DNA from: Nocardioides marinus
Lineage (GTDB): Bacteria; Actinomycetota; Actinomycetes; Propionibacteriales; Nocardioidaceae
Length of the DNA: 64,000 nucleotides
Reading direction: 5' to 3'
Assembly: GCF_013408145.1 (NCBI RefSeq)
Contig: NZ_JACBZI010000001.1
Coordinates: forward strand, 620,001-684,000
Made by a program: the position numbers and the translations under genes. The notes beneath the pieces are model-generated. The model ran no database searches. It worked only from the letters and a program-made list of their open reading frames with translations, and was not told the origin of the DNA. Of the stretch, positions 1-9,242 are shown piece after piece. The stretch's first letter is position 1. Every line of letters begins with the position of its first letter.

Positions 1-1014
1 ACCACGCTGCCGTCGTACGACGCCGCGGCCGGCCGGGACATCCGTCCGCGCCGCGTCTCCCGCAGGGCCAGCGGCGTCGACGCCGTCTTCGAGCACTCCG
101 CCCGCGCGGTCGGTGCCTCGGTGCTGGTGATCACAGGCGGGGTCGGGCTCTTCCTCGGCTGGCAGGCCTACCCGACGCTGAGCCGCTACGGCCTCGGCTT
201 CTTCACCGAGTCGGCCTGGAACCCCGAGAGCGACGTCGTCGGCATCGCGGCCGTCCTGACCGGCACGGTCTCGATCGCGTTCGTCGCGATGCTCTTCGCA
301 TTCCCGCTCTCGCTGCTCACCGCCCTGTTCATCAGCGAGTACGCCCCCGAGCGGGCCAAGCCGACCCTGGTCGCGATGGTCGACCTGATGGCCGCGGTCC
401 CGTCGATCGTCTACGGCCTGTGGGGCTACCTGCTGGTGATGCCGCACGCCGGCGACCTGGCGGTGTGGCTGCAGCGCCACCTCGGGTGGCTGCCGTTCTT
501 CGACGTGCGGGGGGCCGACCCCGACGCCGCGGTCGTCGACGCGAGCCGCTACGTCTCGAGCAGCTTCTGCGCCGGCATCGCGGTGGCCATGATGGTGCTG
601 CCGATGGCCTGCGCCGTCATGCGGCAGGTCTTCTCCCAGACCCCGCAGGGCGAGAAGGAGGCCGCCCTCGCCCTGGGTGCCACGAGGTGGGGGATGATCT
701 CCGCCGTCGTGCTGCCCTTCGGCCGCGGCGGCATCATCGGCGGCACGATGCTGGGCCTGGGCCGGGCGCTGGGCGAGACCATCGCGGTGGTCCTCATCAT
801 CAGCCCGACCTTCGAGGTGAAGCCGAACCTCACCGAGATCGGCAGCAACTCGGTCTCCGCGCTGATCGCCGGCCGCTTCGGGGAGGCCAACGCCGCCCAG
901 CTCTCCGCGCTGCTGGCCGCCGGCTTCGTGCTCTTCCTCATCACCCTCGTCGTCAACACCCTGGCTGCGGTGGTCGTCAACCGCAGCCGCTCGGGCGCCG
1001 GGACGGACGCCTGA
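1..1014 (+). CDS. pstC: Phosphate ABC transporter permease PstC (5' end outside the window)
   Basis: Inner-membrane permease that pairs with PstA to carry phosphate across the membrane. The frame is open from base 1, so the true start lies upstream; the first in-window GTG (121) falls inside the first membrane helix region. Several hydrophobic segments are visible. The cytoplasmic coupling loop is clear near 655-790, with EKEAALALGATRWG followed by LGRALGETIAV, the EAA-type motif that contacts PstB. The stop codon overlaps the pstA ATG (TGATG at 1012-1016), indicating translational coupling. Family assignment is strong; the exact N-terminus is unknown. Confidence 0.93.
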   Translation, partial: TTLPSYDAAAGRDIRPRRVSRRASGVDAVFEHSARAVGASVLVITGGVGLFLGWQAYPTLSRYGLGFFTESAWNPESDVVGIAAVLTGTVSIAFVAMLFAFPLSLLTALFISEYAPERAKPTLVAMVDLMAAVPSIVYGLWGYLLVMPHAGDLAVWLQRHLGWLPFFDVRGADPDAAVVDASRYVSSSFCAGIAVAMMVLPMACAVMRQVFSQTPQGEKEAALALGATRWGMISAVVLPFGRGGIIGGTMLGLGRALGETIAVVLIISPTFEVKPNLTEIGSNSVSALIAGRFGEANAAQLSALLAAGFVLFLITLVVNTLAAVVVNRSRSGAGTDA

Positions 1015-2279
1015 TGACGACCACGCCCGAGGCGCCCGAGGTCGTCCCCGCGCCGACCCCGCTCACGACGTACCTGCCCGGCCACGACGACGACGCGCCG
1101 CCGCCGGTCCCGCGCCGCTCGCTGGGCCGCCCGAGCCCCGATGAGCAGCTGACCCGCTGGGGTCCCTGGCTCTCCTCGGCGGCACTGGCCTGGCTGGTGA
1201 CCCAGCAGCTGCTGCCGCTGGCGGGCGTGCCGTGGTTCGTCGTCAGCTGGTTCCTGCTCGGGCTGCTCGTCACCGCGGTCGCCGCGGCGATGCACGGCGG
1301 CTGGATCGAGGTGGTGGACCGCGTCGCCGCGGCCGTCGTCACCGGGGGTGCGCTCAGCGTCGGCGTCGCGCTGGTCTCGACGGTCGGGTTCGTCCTCCTG
1401 CGCGGGTGGGAGCCGCTGACCCACCTGAACTTCCTGCTCGACGACATGTCCGGCGTCGGCCCCAAGGACGCCTTCGACCGCGGCGGCATCGCCCACGCCA
1501 TCGTCGGCTCGCTCGTCCAGCTCGGCATCGGGCTGGCGATCACGCTCCCGCTGGGCATCGGTACGGCGGTGTTCATGACCGAGGTCGGTGGCCGGTTCGC
1601 CCGCCTCGTGCGCACCATCGTCGAGGCGATGACCGCGCTCCCGTCCATCGTCGCGGGCCTGTTCGTCTACACCGTCTTCATCATCATGCTGGGCCAGCCG
1701 CGCTCGGGCCTGGCCGCGGGCCTGGCCATCGCGGTGATGATGCTGCCCATCATCGCCCGCGCGGCCGACGTGGTGCTCAGGGTGGTGCCCGGCGGCCTGC
1801 GCGAGGCCAGCCTGGCGCTGGGCGCCTCCCGGTGGCGGACCGTGTGGCACGTGGTCCTCCCCACGGCCCGCCCGGGCCTGGCCACGGCGGTCATCCTCGG
1901 CTCGGCGCGCGGTGTCGGCGAGACCAGCCCGGTGCTCATCACCTCCGGCGCGGCGGCGTTCTTCGTCACCGACCCGGTCGGCGGGGCGATGAACTCGCTG
2001 CCGCTGTTCATCTACTCCAACGTCCGATCCGGCGAGGAGCAGGCCATCGACCGGGCCTTCGGCGCCTCCAGCGTGCTGCTGATCCTCGTCCTGCTGCTCT
2101 TCGTCGTCGCCCGGCTCCTGGCCCGCCCACCCCGCGCCAGGACCCGCCGCCGGCTCCTCCTCCCACGGCGCCGGCCGCCACAGCCCGCGGCCCAGGCCTC
2201 CCGCCAGCCCTCAGCCCAGCCCTCAGCCCAGCCCTCCGACCAGCCCTCCGACCAGCCCGAAAGCCAGGACCCCCGGTGA
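1014..2279 (+). CDS. pstA: Phosphate ABC transporter permease PstA
   Basis: Second permease of the Pst importer, 421 residues. This is longer than typical PstA because of an ~80-residue hydrophilic N-terminal extension rich in Pro and Asp, and a C-terminal tail after the last helix built from short QPSAQPS/QPSDQPS repeats. The EAA loop reads LREASLALGASRWR, followed by GVGETSPVLI, near 1795-1945. The ATG at 1014 overlaps the pstC stop, and the gene's own stop overlaps the next GTG (GTGA at 2276-2279), so the start is fixed by coupling. The repetitive Gln/Pro/Ser tail probably lies in the cytoplasm or at the membrane surface; its role is unknown. Confidence 0.93.
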   Translation: MTTTPEAPEVVPAPTPLTTYLPGHDDDAPPPVPRRSLGRPSPDEQLTRWGPWLSSAALAWLVTQQLLPLAGVPWFVVSWFLLGLLVTAVAAAMHGGWIEVVDRVAAAVVTGGALSVGVALVSTVGFVLLRGWEPLTHLNFLLDDMSGVGPKDAFDRGGIAHAIVGSLVQLGIGLAITLPLGIGTAVFMTEVGGRFARLVRTIVEAMTALPSIVAGLFVYTVFIIMLGQPRSGLAAGLAIAVMMLPIIARAADVVLRVVPGGLREASLALGASRWRTVWHVVLPTARPGLATAVILGSARGVGETSPVLITSGAAAFFVTDPVGGAMNSLPLFIYSNVRSGEEQAIDRAFGASSVLLILVLLLFVVARLLARPPRARTRRRLLLPRRRPPQPAAQASRQPSAQPSAQPSDQPSDQPESQDPR

Positions 2280-3916
2280 ACCGCCTGCTCTCCGTGCTCG
2301 CGCGCTGCGCGACCGCCACCGCCCTCGCCGTCGCCGGCGTGGCCTCCGTCCCGGCGGCGGCCCAGGCCGCGACGTACGCCCAGATCGAGGGGACCGGGTC
2401 GACCTGGTCCGAGGTGATCGTCCAGCAGTGGATCGCCGACGTGGACGCCTCGGGCATGAAGGTCGTCTACACCGGCGGCGGCTCCACCAAGGGCCGCAAG
2501 GACTTCGCCCAGGACACCAACGACTTCGCGATCTCCGAGATCCCGTTCCAGGGCACCGACGAGCAGGGCAACGCCGACACCTCGAACGGCCGCGACTTCG
2601 CCTACCTGCCGATCGTCGCCGGCGGCACGGCGTTCACCTACCAGCTCAAGGTCGGCGACGAGCTGGTGCGCAACCTGCGGCTCTCCGGCGAGACGATCAC
2701 GAAGATCTTCACCAACCAGATCACCAACTGGAACGACCCCGCGATCACCAAGGACAACAACGGTCGCGCGTTCCCCAACCTGCCGATCACGCCCGTCGTC
2801 CGCTCGGACGGGTCCGGCACGACGGCTCAGCTGACCACGTGGATGGACAAGGAGTACCCGTCGATCTGGCGGCCCTACTTCGGGAGGTCCGGCCTGACGT
2901 CGTACTTCCCGAAGAAGTCGGGCTCGCGCACCGTGAGCCAGGCCGGGTCCGACCAGGTGATGAACTTCATCTCCTCGACCTACGGCAACGGCACCATCGG
3001 GTACGTCGAGTACTCCTACCCGGTCAACAAGAACTACCCGGTCGTGAAGGTGCTCAACAAGGGCGGCTACTACGTCGAGCCGACGCAGTACAACGTCGCG
3101 GTGGCGCTGACGAAGGCGCGCATCAACACCTCGAACCCGGGCGACCCGAGCACCTACCTCACCCAGATCCTCGACGACGTCTACCGGAACCCGGACCCGC
3201 GGGCCTACCCGATCTCGTCCTACTCCTACATGGTCATCCCGACCGCAGCCGACGACCCGCGGATGACCACCGCCAAGCGCCAGACGCTGGCCGACTTCAT
3301 GTACTACTCGCTGTGCGCCGGGCAGACCAAGGCCGGCCCCTACGGCTACTCGCCGCTGCCGCTGAACCTCGTGCAGGCCGGCTTCGACCAGATCGCCAAG
3401 CTCGGCAGGGCCGACAAGGGCGTCGACCTCACCAACCGTGACGTGCGGTCGTGCAACAACCCCACCTTCGACGGCAAGAACCTCAGCAACAACAAGCTGG
3501 CCCAGATCGCGCCGCAGCCGGCCGCCTGCGACAAGGCCGGCGCCGGCCCGTGCGGCACCTCCACGGGCACCGGTGACCCCTCGACCGACGAGGACGACGG
3601 CGGCACCACCGACGAGGGCGCGGGCGGCGCGGGCGGCGGCGGGAAGACCGACGTCGACACCGGGGGAGAGGTCACCACCGATGCGCCCGGCACCGTCGAC
3701 CCCGTGACCGGCGAGGTCGTCGGTGGGGGCACCGGCACGGTGAGCGACGGCGCCGCGGTGTACGCCGACCCCAGCACCGTCCTGGTCGCCGACCGCGCCG
3801 GGGACACCCGGGCGTTCGCCTGGCTCTCCGGGCTGCTGCTGGTCACCCTCGTGGTGCTGCCCGGCCTCTACGTCTCGGCCCTGCGTCGCCGCGGCCCGGC
3901 AGGGGCACGCCCGTGA
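2276..3916 (+). CDS. Membrane-anchored PstS-like phosphate-binding protein
   Basis: 546 residues. An N-terminal signal peptide (Ala-rich, likely cut near AQA, residue ~31) is followed by a periplasmic-binding-protein domain of PstS type (about 35-400). IEGTGSTWSEVIVQQW resembles the PstS entry motif, and DGSGTT at about 178-183 is the phosphate-contacting loop. Residues ~420-500 are a low-complexity Gly/Thr/Asp linker, and a single C-terminal helix at ~514-534 ends in Arg residues. It is therefore predicted to be tethered outside the membrane by its C-terminus rather than as a lipoprotein (no lipobox Cys). The GTG start overlaps the pstA stop, and the gene's end overlaps the next gene by GTGA. 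Phosphate as ligand is inferred from family and context. Confidence 0.85.
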   Translation: MNRLLSVLARCATATALAVAGVASVPAAAQAATYAQIEGTGSTWSEVIVQQWIADVDASGMKVVYTGGGSTKGRKDFAQDTNDFAISEIPFQGTDEQGNADTSNGRDFAYLPIVAGGTAFTYQLKVGDELVRNLRLSGETITKIFTNQITNWNDPAITKDNNGRAFPNLPITPVVRSDGSGTTAQLTTWMDKEYPSIWRPYFGRSGLTSYFPKKSGSRTVSQAGSDQVMNFISSTYGNGTIGYVEYSYPVNKNYPVVKVLNKGGYYVEPTQYNVAVALTKARINTSNPGDPSTYLTQILDDVYRNPDPRAYPISSYSYMVIPTAADDPRMTTAKRQTLADFMYYSLCAGQTKAGPYGYSPLPLNLVQAGFDQIAKLGRADKGVDLTNRDVRSCNNPTFDGKNLSNNKLAQIAPQPAACDKAGAGPCGTSTGTGDPSTDEDDGGTTDEGAGGAGGGGKTDVDTGGEVTTDAPGTVDPVTGEVVGGGTGTVSDGAAVYADPSTVLVADRAGDTRAFAWLSGLLLVTLVVLPGLYVSALRRRGPAGARP

Positions 3917-6507
3917 GGGGCGGCACGAGGCGCGCCACCGCCGTCGCGCTGGTGCTGGGCCTCGGCTCCGTGCTGGTGCTGGCGGGGTCGAGCAGCACGG
4001 GCTCCGCGGTCGAGCCCGACGCCCGCGCGAGCGCCAGCGCGCCGGCGTACTCCGAGACGAAGACACTGCAGCGCGTCGTCACGAAGGCCGACGGCAGCCA
4101 GCAGGAGTTCCCCGCGTACACCGTGACGGTCACCGCCGACCAGACCACCGACCTGCGCGGTCGTCAGCGGATCCGGATCGCCTGGAAGGGCGCCCAGCCC
4201 AGCGGCGGGCGCGCCAGCAACCCCTTCGGCGAGAGCGGCCTGGCCCAGGAGTACCCGGTCGTGATCATGCAGTGCCGCGGCGTCGACGACCCACGGGCGG
4301 GCGAGGAGCAGCTGCGCCCCGAGACCTGCTGGACCGCGTCGTTCGCCCAGCGCTCGCAGATCACCCGCAGCGACGGCGAGGCCGCCTGGCGCCACGACCT
4401 CGACGCCGACGAGACCGCCAAGGGGCGGGTCTCGGGCCTGGACCCGCTGCCCGGCGCGGACGTGTGCCCGACCGCCGACATCGCCGGCTACAGCACCCGG
4501 CTCACGCCGTTCGTCGCCGCCTCGGGCAGGGTCTTCCCAGCCTGCCAGGCCGACCAGATGCCTCCCGAGGCCGCGGTGGGCGCGGCCTTCCCGGCCGCCG
4601 AGCTGGCGGCCTTCACCGACCTCGACGGTCGCGGCGAGGTCCAGTTCGAGGTCCGCTCGGACGTGGAGAACGAGTCGCTGGGCTGCAACCACGAGACCGC
4701 GTGCTCGATCGTCGTCATCCCGATCGTCGGGCTCTCCTGCGACCAGCCGTCCTCGCCGCCGACGGCGTCGGACAACGCCTGCCGGCGCACCGGCCGCTTC
4801 GTGCCCGGCAGCGGCAACTTCGCCTCCGAGGGCGTCGACCAGGCCGTCTCGCCGACCGTGTGGTGGTCGGCCTCGCAGTGGAGGAACCGCTTCACCATCC
4901 CGATCACCTTCGGCCTGCCGCCGGACGCCTGCGACATCCTCGACCCGCGTGCCCCGACCGGCTTCTACGGCACCGAGCTGCTCGCCCAGGCGGCGCTGCA
5001 GTGGTCGCCGGCGTACTGCCTGCGCAAGGACCGGTTCAAGTTCCAGCACAACCAGATGTCCGACGAGGCCGGCTTCACGCTGATGGAGAACGGCGGGGGT
5101 GCCGCGGCGCTGGTCAGCTCCGAGCAGACCCGCGTCGGCACCGACCCCGTCGGCTACGCGCCGACGGCGGTGACCGGCTTCGCCATCGGGTACGTCGTCG
5201 ACAAGCCCGACAACGCCGGCGAGCTCTCGACCCTGCGGATCACCCCGCGGCTGGTGGCCAAGCTGCTGACCCAGTCCTACCTCGGCTCCGACCTCGGTCG
5301 CGGTCACCCGGGGATGGCCGACAACCCGCTCTCGATCATGCAGGACCCGGAGTTCGTGCGGCTCAACCCGGGGCTGAGCCGGATCAACCAGGAGGTCGGG
5401 GCCACCCTGCTCTCGCTGTCGAACCAGTCCGACGTCATCCGCCAGCTGACCGACTGGGTCACCCACGACCCGGCCGCCCGGAAGTTCATCGCCGGCGAGC
5501 CGGACCAGTGGGGGATGGTCGTCAACCCCAACTACGAGGGCCTCGCGCTCCCGGCGGCCGAGATCCCGCTCCTCGACGACTTCGTCCCGGAGACCGGCAA
5601 CACCTGCCGCCAGGAGAACCCGGCGGTCTACTTCAACCAGATCGCGGCCCCGGTCACCACGCTGCGCAGGATCAGCGAGGCGCTCCTCGACGCCCACCCC
5701 AACGTGCAGACCCGCTGCGAGCTCGACGCCGACACGGGGCTCTACAAGGTCGGCCGCATCGGCCGGCAGTCCTACGGCTCGCGGTTCATGCTCGGGCTCG
5801 TCAGCCTCGGCGACGTCGAGCGCTACGGGCTGAAGGCCGCTGCGCTCCAGGCGGCACCCGGGAAGTTCGTCGTACCGTCGGAGTCCTCGCTGGCGGCGGC
5901 GGTCTCGCTCATGGAGCCCGGGGAGCAGACGCTGCCGTTCACCCTCGACCAGGCCGCGGTGCGCACCAGCTCGAAGGCCTACCCCGGGACGATGGTCGTC
6001 TACACCGCGGCGCGGATGCAGAACCTCGACCCGGCCGACGCGGCCAAGGTCGCCCAGTTCATCCGGGTCGCCACGTCCGAGGGACAGCGACCGGGCCCGG
6101 GCAACGGCCAGCTGCCCGCGGGCTACCTCCCTCTGCGTCGTACGGGAGTGACCGCGGGGTTGTACGCCGCCGCGCAGGACGTCGCGACCGCCGTCGGCAC
6201 CCAGACCCCACCGGCCTCCACGCTCCCCGACCCGGTCCAGCCGACCACCGGGCCCGGCACCTCCCCTGAGGTGCCGACGACCGTCCCGGACGCGCCCGCC
6301 GTCGAGGAGCCGCCGGTCGCCGAGGAGCCCACCGAGGCTCCGGCACCGGTCGAGGAGGACACCGCGCCCGTCGCCATGCCGGCGACCACGGCGATCTCCT
6401 CGCGCACCGCGGGGCTGCTGCTGCCGCTGCTGTTCCTCGGCGGACTGCTCGGCAGCCTGGCCGTGGCCGGCACCCGCTTCCTCGTCCGACCGCCCCGGCA
6501 GGGCTGA
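3913..6507 (+). CDS. Large secreted C-terminally anchored protein with divergent PstS-like fold
   Basis: 864 residues, with a signal peptide or anchor helix at ~8-25 and a C-terminal helix at ~835-856 after a Pro/Glu/Thr-rich linker. Parts of residues ~380-740 echo PstS layout: a YAPTAVTGFAIGYVVD strand, then LRITPRLVAKLLTQSYLG, corresponding to segments of the preceding gene that read YLPIVAGGTAFTYQL and LSGETITKIFTNQI. It ends with a VVYTAARM strand and a helix resembling the last PstS segment. I could not find the SGT phosphate loop. It contains several Cys that could pair outside the cell. The GTG start is coupled to the preceding gene. The PstS relationship is my inference from pattern similarity; function is unknown, perhaps an accessory receptor or scaffold. 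Confidence 0.7.
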   Translation: MRGGTRRATAVALVLGLGSVLVLAGSSSTGSAVEPDARASASAPAYSETKTLQRVVTKADGSQQEFPAYTVTVTADQTTDLRGRQRIRIAWKGAQPSGGRASNPFGESGLAQEYPVVIMQCRGVDDPRAGEEQLRPETCWTASFAQRSQITRSDGEAAWRHDLDADETAKGRVSGLDPLPGADVCPTADIAGYSTRLTPFVAASGRVFPACQADQMPPEAAVGAAFPAAELAAFTDLDGRGEVQFEVRSDVENESLGCNHETACSIVVIPIVGLSCDQPSSPPTASDNACRRTGRFVPGSGNFASEGVDQAVSPTVWWSASQWRNRFTIPITFGLPPDACDILDPRAPTGFYGTELLAQAALQWSPAYCLRKDRFKFQHNQMSDEAGFTLMENGGGAAALVSSEQTRVGTDPVGYAPTAVTGFAIGYVVDKPDNAGELSTLRITPRLVAKLLTQSYLGSDLGRGHPGMADNPLSIMQDPEFVRLNPGLSRINQEVGATLLSLSNQSDVIRQLTDWVTHDPAARKFIAGEPDQWGMVVNPNYEGLALPAAEIPLLDDFVPETGNTCRQENPAVYFNQIAAPVTTLRRISEALLDAHPNVQTRCELDADTGLYKVGRIGRQSYGSRFMLGLVSLGDVERYGLKAAALQAAPGKFVVPSESSLAAAVSLMEPGEQTLPFTLDQAAVRTSSKAYPGTMVVYTAARMQNLDPADAAKVAQFIRVATSEGQRPGPGNGQLPAGYLPLRRTGVTAGLYAAAQDVATAVGTQTPPASTLPDPVQPTTGPGTSPEVPTTVPDAPAVEEPPVAEEPTEAPAPVEEDTAPVAMPATTAISSRTAGLLLPLLFLGGLLGSLAVAGTRFLVRPPRQG

Positions 6508-6510
6508 CCC

Positions 6511-7455
6511 GTGACCATGACGCTCCCCGGCCGCACCGCACCGACGCGGCGCGCCCCGAAGCAGGCCAGGGTCGCCGGGCCCGCCAGACCGCCCAAGCCT
6601 CCGCGCGCCCCGCGGCCACCGCTGACCGGCACCCCGGCCGTCACCTCGTCGGCGGCGACGATGCTGGCCGTCGTCTGCCTGTGGGTCTTCGTGCAGCTGC
6701 TGCTGCTCGGCGACCTCGAGCACGAGCGCGCGCAGGACCTGCTCTACGGGCAGTTCCGCACCGAGGTCGCCTCGGCGACCGCACCGGTCGGGCCGGTCGT
6801 GCCCGTCGGCGACCCGGTGGCCCTGGTCCGCATCCCGGCGCTCGACCTCGAGGAGGTCGTCGTCGAGGGCACCGCCTCGGGCGACCTGAGGGTGGGCCCC
6901 GGGCACCAGCGCAACACCGTGCTGCCCGGCCAGGAGGGCACCTCGGTGCTGATGGGTCGCGCGGCGACGTACGGCCGCCCCTTCGCCGGCCTCACCGGCC
7001 TCGAGCCCGGCGACACCATCGAGGTCGTCGTCGCCCAGGGAACCCGCACCTTCACGGTGCTGGGTGTCCGGCGCACCGGCGACCCGCTGCCGCAGCCGCG
7101 CGAGGCGGGCGTGGCCCGGCTCGTCCTGGCCACGGCCGAGGGGCAGGGCCGACTGGCCGGGCTCACCCCCGGCGAGGCGGTGTACTTCGACGCGGAGGCC
7201 GACGACGCCTTCCCGGCGCCGGCCGGACGGCCCGCGGCCATCCCGGAGAGCGAGCAGCTGATGGCCTCGGAGGCCAGCGTGCTGCCGCTGCTGGCGACCT
7301 GCCTGGCTGCGTTGGTGCTGGCGACGCTGCTGGTCATCTCGGCGCGCCAGCGCTGGTCCGCGGTGCTCGTGTGGCTGCTCGCCAGCCCCGTCGTCATCGC
7401 CCTGGCGTGGGTCACCACCGACGTGCTCGTCCGACTCCTCCCCAACGTGATGTGA
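6511..7455 (+). CDS. Sortase-fold membrane protein lacking catalytic residues (pseudo-sortase)
   Basis: 314 residues from GTG 6511 (ATG 6517 is also possible), three bases after the previous stop. Order: basic Pro-rich N-terminus, helix ~48-67, class-E-sortase-like beta-barrel ~103-230, then two helices ~257-277 and ~284-309. The barrel aligns by eye with SrtE/SrtD proteins (IPALDLEEVVVEG, GPGHQRNTVLPGQ, ATYGRPFAGLTGLEPGD). However, the catalytic His of the usual GHRTTYG motif is Arg150 and the Cys of the usual LTLTTC motif is Ala209. It should therefore not transpeptidate. Placed between PstS-like genes, it may serve as a structural partner. The fold call is inference from motifs; loss of the active site is directly visible. 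Confidence 0.75.
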   Translation: MTMTLPGRTAPTRRAPKQARVAGPARPPKPPRAPRPPLTGTPAVTSSAATMLAVVCLWVFVQLLLLGDLEHERAQDLLYGQFRTEVASATAPVGPVVPVGDPVALVRIPALDLEEVVVEGTASGDLRVGPGHQRNTVLPGQEGTSVLMGRAATYGRPFAGLTGLEPGDTIEVVVAQGTRTFTVLGVRRTGDPLPQPREAGVARLVLATAEGQGRLAGLTPGEAVYFDAEADDAFPAPAGRPAAIPESEQLMASEASVLPLLATCLAALVLATLLVISARQRWSAVLVWLLASPVVIALAWVTTDVLVRLLPNVM

Positions 7456-7468
7456 CCGGCCCGTGAAC

Positions 7469-7489
7469 CGTTCCGCAACGTCACCGCAA
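7469..7489. promoter_or_regulatory. Candidate operator: two adjacent direct repeats
   Basis: CGTTCCGCAA (7469-7478) is followed directly by CGTCACCGCAA (7479-7489), a near-duplicate with about one helical turn of spacing, in the 135-bp gap before the third PstS-like gene. PhoP-type Pho boxes in actinobacteria are ~11-bp direct repeats, but these units match that consensus only loosely. Low confidence. Confidence 0.25.
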
Positions 7490-7590
7490 GCACCTGACCG
7501 GGCGCCCTCCGGCGTCTGACGATCCAACCGCGTCGAGGGTCACCCGGACCCGCGACGCCGGCTCCACCCCCATCAAGAGAGAGCGAAACC

Positions 7591-9120
7591 ATGAAGGCAA
7601 GCAAGACCCTCAGCGGCCCCGTCGTCGCGGTCGTCGCGGCCGTCGTCGCGTCGTCCGTCGCGTTCGGCGCCACGCCCGCCTCGGCGGCCCAGGAGGCCTA
7701 CGACCCGACCTTCACCCCGGTCGCGGCCGACCTCATCGGTGTCGGCTCGGACACCACCGAGATCTCCATGCACTACGTCGCCGAGGGCTTCGACGGCTTC
7801 CCCGGCTTCAACGACGGCGACGCCGGCTTCCGCATCGCCTCCTTCCAGGCTGGCGGCGGCGGGCAGCTCACCTTCCCGCAGGGCACCACCATCGACCGCC
7901 CCAACGGGTCGGGTGCCGGCAAGAGCCGCCTGTACGGCGACAACAACGTGGCCGAGGTCGACTTCGCCCGGTCGTCCTCCGCGCTGAACACCAACGAGGT
8001 CAACGCCGGCCTGCAGGCCTTCCCGTTCGCCGTGGACGGCCTCAAGCTCGCCGTGTCCAACACCGTGCCCTCGCACGCCCCCGCCACCATCTCCGCCGCG
8101 GACATGGTCAAGATCTACGACGGCACCGTCACCGACTGGAGCCAGCTCGGCGGCACCGCCGGGACCATCAAGCCGCTGATCCCGCAGGCCGGCTCGGGCA
8201 CCCGCTCGTTCTTCGTCGCGCAGCTCAAGACCGCCAACAACGGCGTCGACGTGGCGCTGGCCGGCTCGGTCACCGAGGTCCAGGAGCACGACCCCGCCCC
8301 GATCCAGGGTGACGCCAACGCGGTCGCGCCGTTCTCGACTGGTCGCGCCAAGGCCGCCGGCAGCGCCATCAAGCTGACCGAGGGCTTCGCGGCCAACCGC
8401 GCCCTGTACAACGTCGTCCGCGGCGCCGACCTGGCGCGCGCCGACATCCAGGCCGTCTTCGGCCCCGACGGGTTCATCTGCTCCGACGCCGCCGCCCCGC
8501 TGATCGAGGGCTCGGGCTTCCTGCAGCTGGCCCGTGAGGCCAACGGCGGCGCCTGCGGCGTCGCCACCCAGGCCGCGACCAGCAACTTCAAGACCAACGA
8601 GGTCTCGGAGACGACCACCGACCTGACCGCCACCAGCCCGTCGGCCGGCAAGGTCACGCTGACCGCCACCGTCGGCTCGACCGCCGGTGCGCCCACCGGC
8701 ACCGTCACCTTCACCGAGGGTGAGGACGTCGTCGCCGACGAGGTCCCGATCGTCGCCGGCCAGGCCAGGGTCACGCTGTCCGCTGTCGAGGCCGGCTCGC
8801 ACACCTACACCGCGACGCTGAACCCCGGCGAGGGCTTCCTCGCCTCCAGCGACGACGCCACCGTCGTCGTGTCCGACGAGGTGGTCATCAAGGCCAAGGC
8901 CAAGACCGTCAAGAAGGGCAAGAACGCCAAGGTCAAGGTCACCATCGCCGGGGCCGAGGGCGAGGTCTCGCTGCTCAAGGGCACGAAGGAGATCGACTCC
9001 TCGATGCTGAAGAGCGGCAAGGCCACGCTGGTGGCCAAGAAGGTCAAGAAGACCACGAAGTACACCGTGGCGTTCGGTGACCAGACCACCAAGGTCACCG
9101 TCAAGGTCAAGAAGAAGTAG
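7591..9120 (+). CDS. Secreted PstS-like phosphate-binding protein with Ig-like and Lys-rich C-terminus
   Basis: 509 residues from ATG 7591, with a purine-rich ribosome site (AAGAGAGAGCG) just upstream. A clear Sec signal peptide ends near ASAAQ (residue ~33). The PstS-like domain spans ~35-335 and carries GSGTR at about 201-205, the ligand loop. An Ig-like beta domain follows (~340-430; TGTVTFTEG pattern of bacterial Big_3_5 repeats). The last ~75 residues are unusually Lys/Val-rich and end KVKKK. There is no lipobox and no C-terminal helix, so it is probably held by charge to wall polymers or released. It has its own intergenic region, so expression may be separable from the upstream genes. 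Confidence 0.85.
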   Translation: MKASKTLSGPVVAVVAAVVASSVAFGATPASAAQEAYDPTFTPVAADLIGVGSDTTEISMHYVAEGFDGFPGFNDGDAGFRIASFQAGGGGQLTFPQGTTIDRPNGSGAGKSRLYGDNNVAEVDFARSSSALNTNEVNAGLQAFPFAVDGLKLAVSNTVPSHAPATISAADMVKIYDGTVTDWSQLGGTAGTIKPLIPQAGSGTRSFFVAQLKTANNGVDVALAGSVTEVQEHDPAPIQGDANAVAPFSTGRAKAAGSAIKLTEGFAANRALYNVVRGADLARADIQAVFGPDGFICSDAAAPLIEGSGFLQLAREANGGACGVATQAATSNFKTNEVSETTTDLTATSPSAGKVTLTATVGSTAGAPTGTVTFTEGEDVVADEVPIVAGQARVTLSAVEAGSHTYTATLNPGEGFLASSDDATVVVSDEVVIKAKAKTVKKGKNAKVKVTIAGAEGEVSLLKGTKEIDSSMLKSGKATLVAKKVKKTTKYTVAFGDQTTKVTVKVKKK

Positions 9121-9242
9121 CACCCAGCAGGACCCGCAGCACCCAGCAGCACCGGTGCGGGTGGTCGCTCCCGGGCGATCACCCGCACCCACCCCACCGA
9201 GCACCGCGCACGCCCCCGGGCGGGAGCCAGACCGAGAGCACG

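Noticed and set aside
6511..7455. Active class E sortase
   Set aside because: Both the catalytic His (Arg150) and Cys (Ala209) positions are replaced, and no LPxTG-like sorting signal is seen on neighbouring proteins.
3868..7527. Very long open frame on the minus strand opposite the pst receptors
   Set aside because: Arg/Gly/His-rich composition with no recognisable fold; it is the mirror of strongly coding plus-strand genes in GC-rich DNA. The same applies to long minus frames at 21067-24354 and 35383-38793, and to the plus frame at 59523-62660.
7469..7548. Canonical Pho box before the third PstS-like gene
   Set aside because: One isolated GGTCACCCGGA (7538-7548) fits the unit, but no adjacent second unit does; the repeat at 7469 is only loosely similar. 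Kept as a low-confidence operator only.
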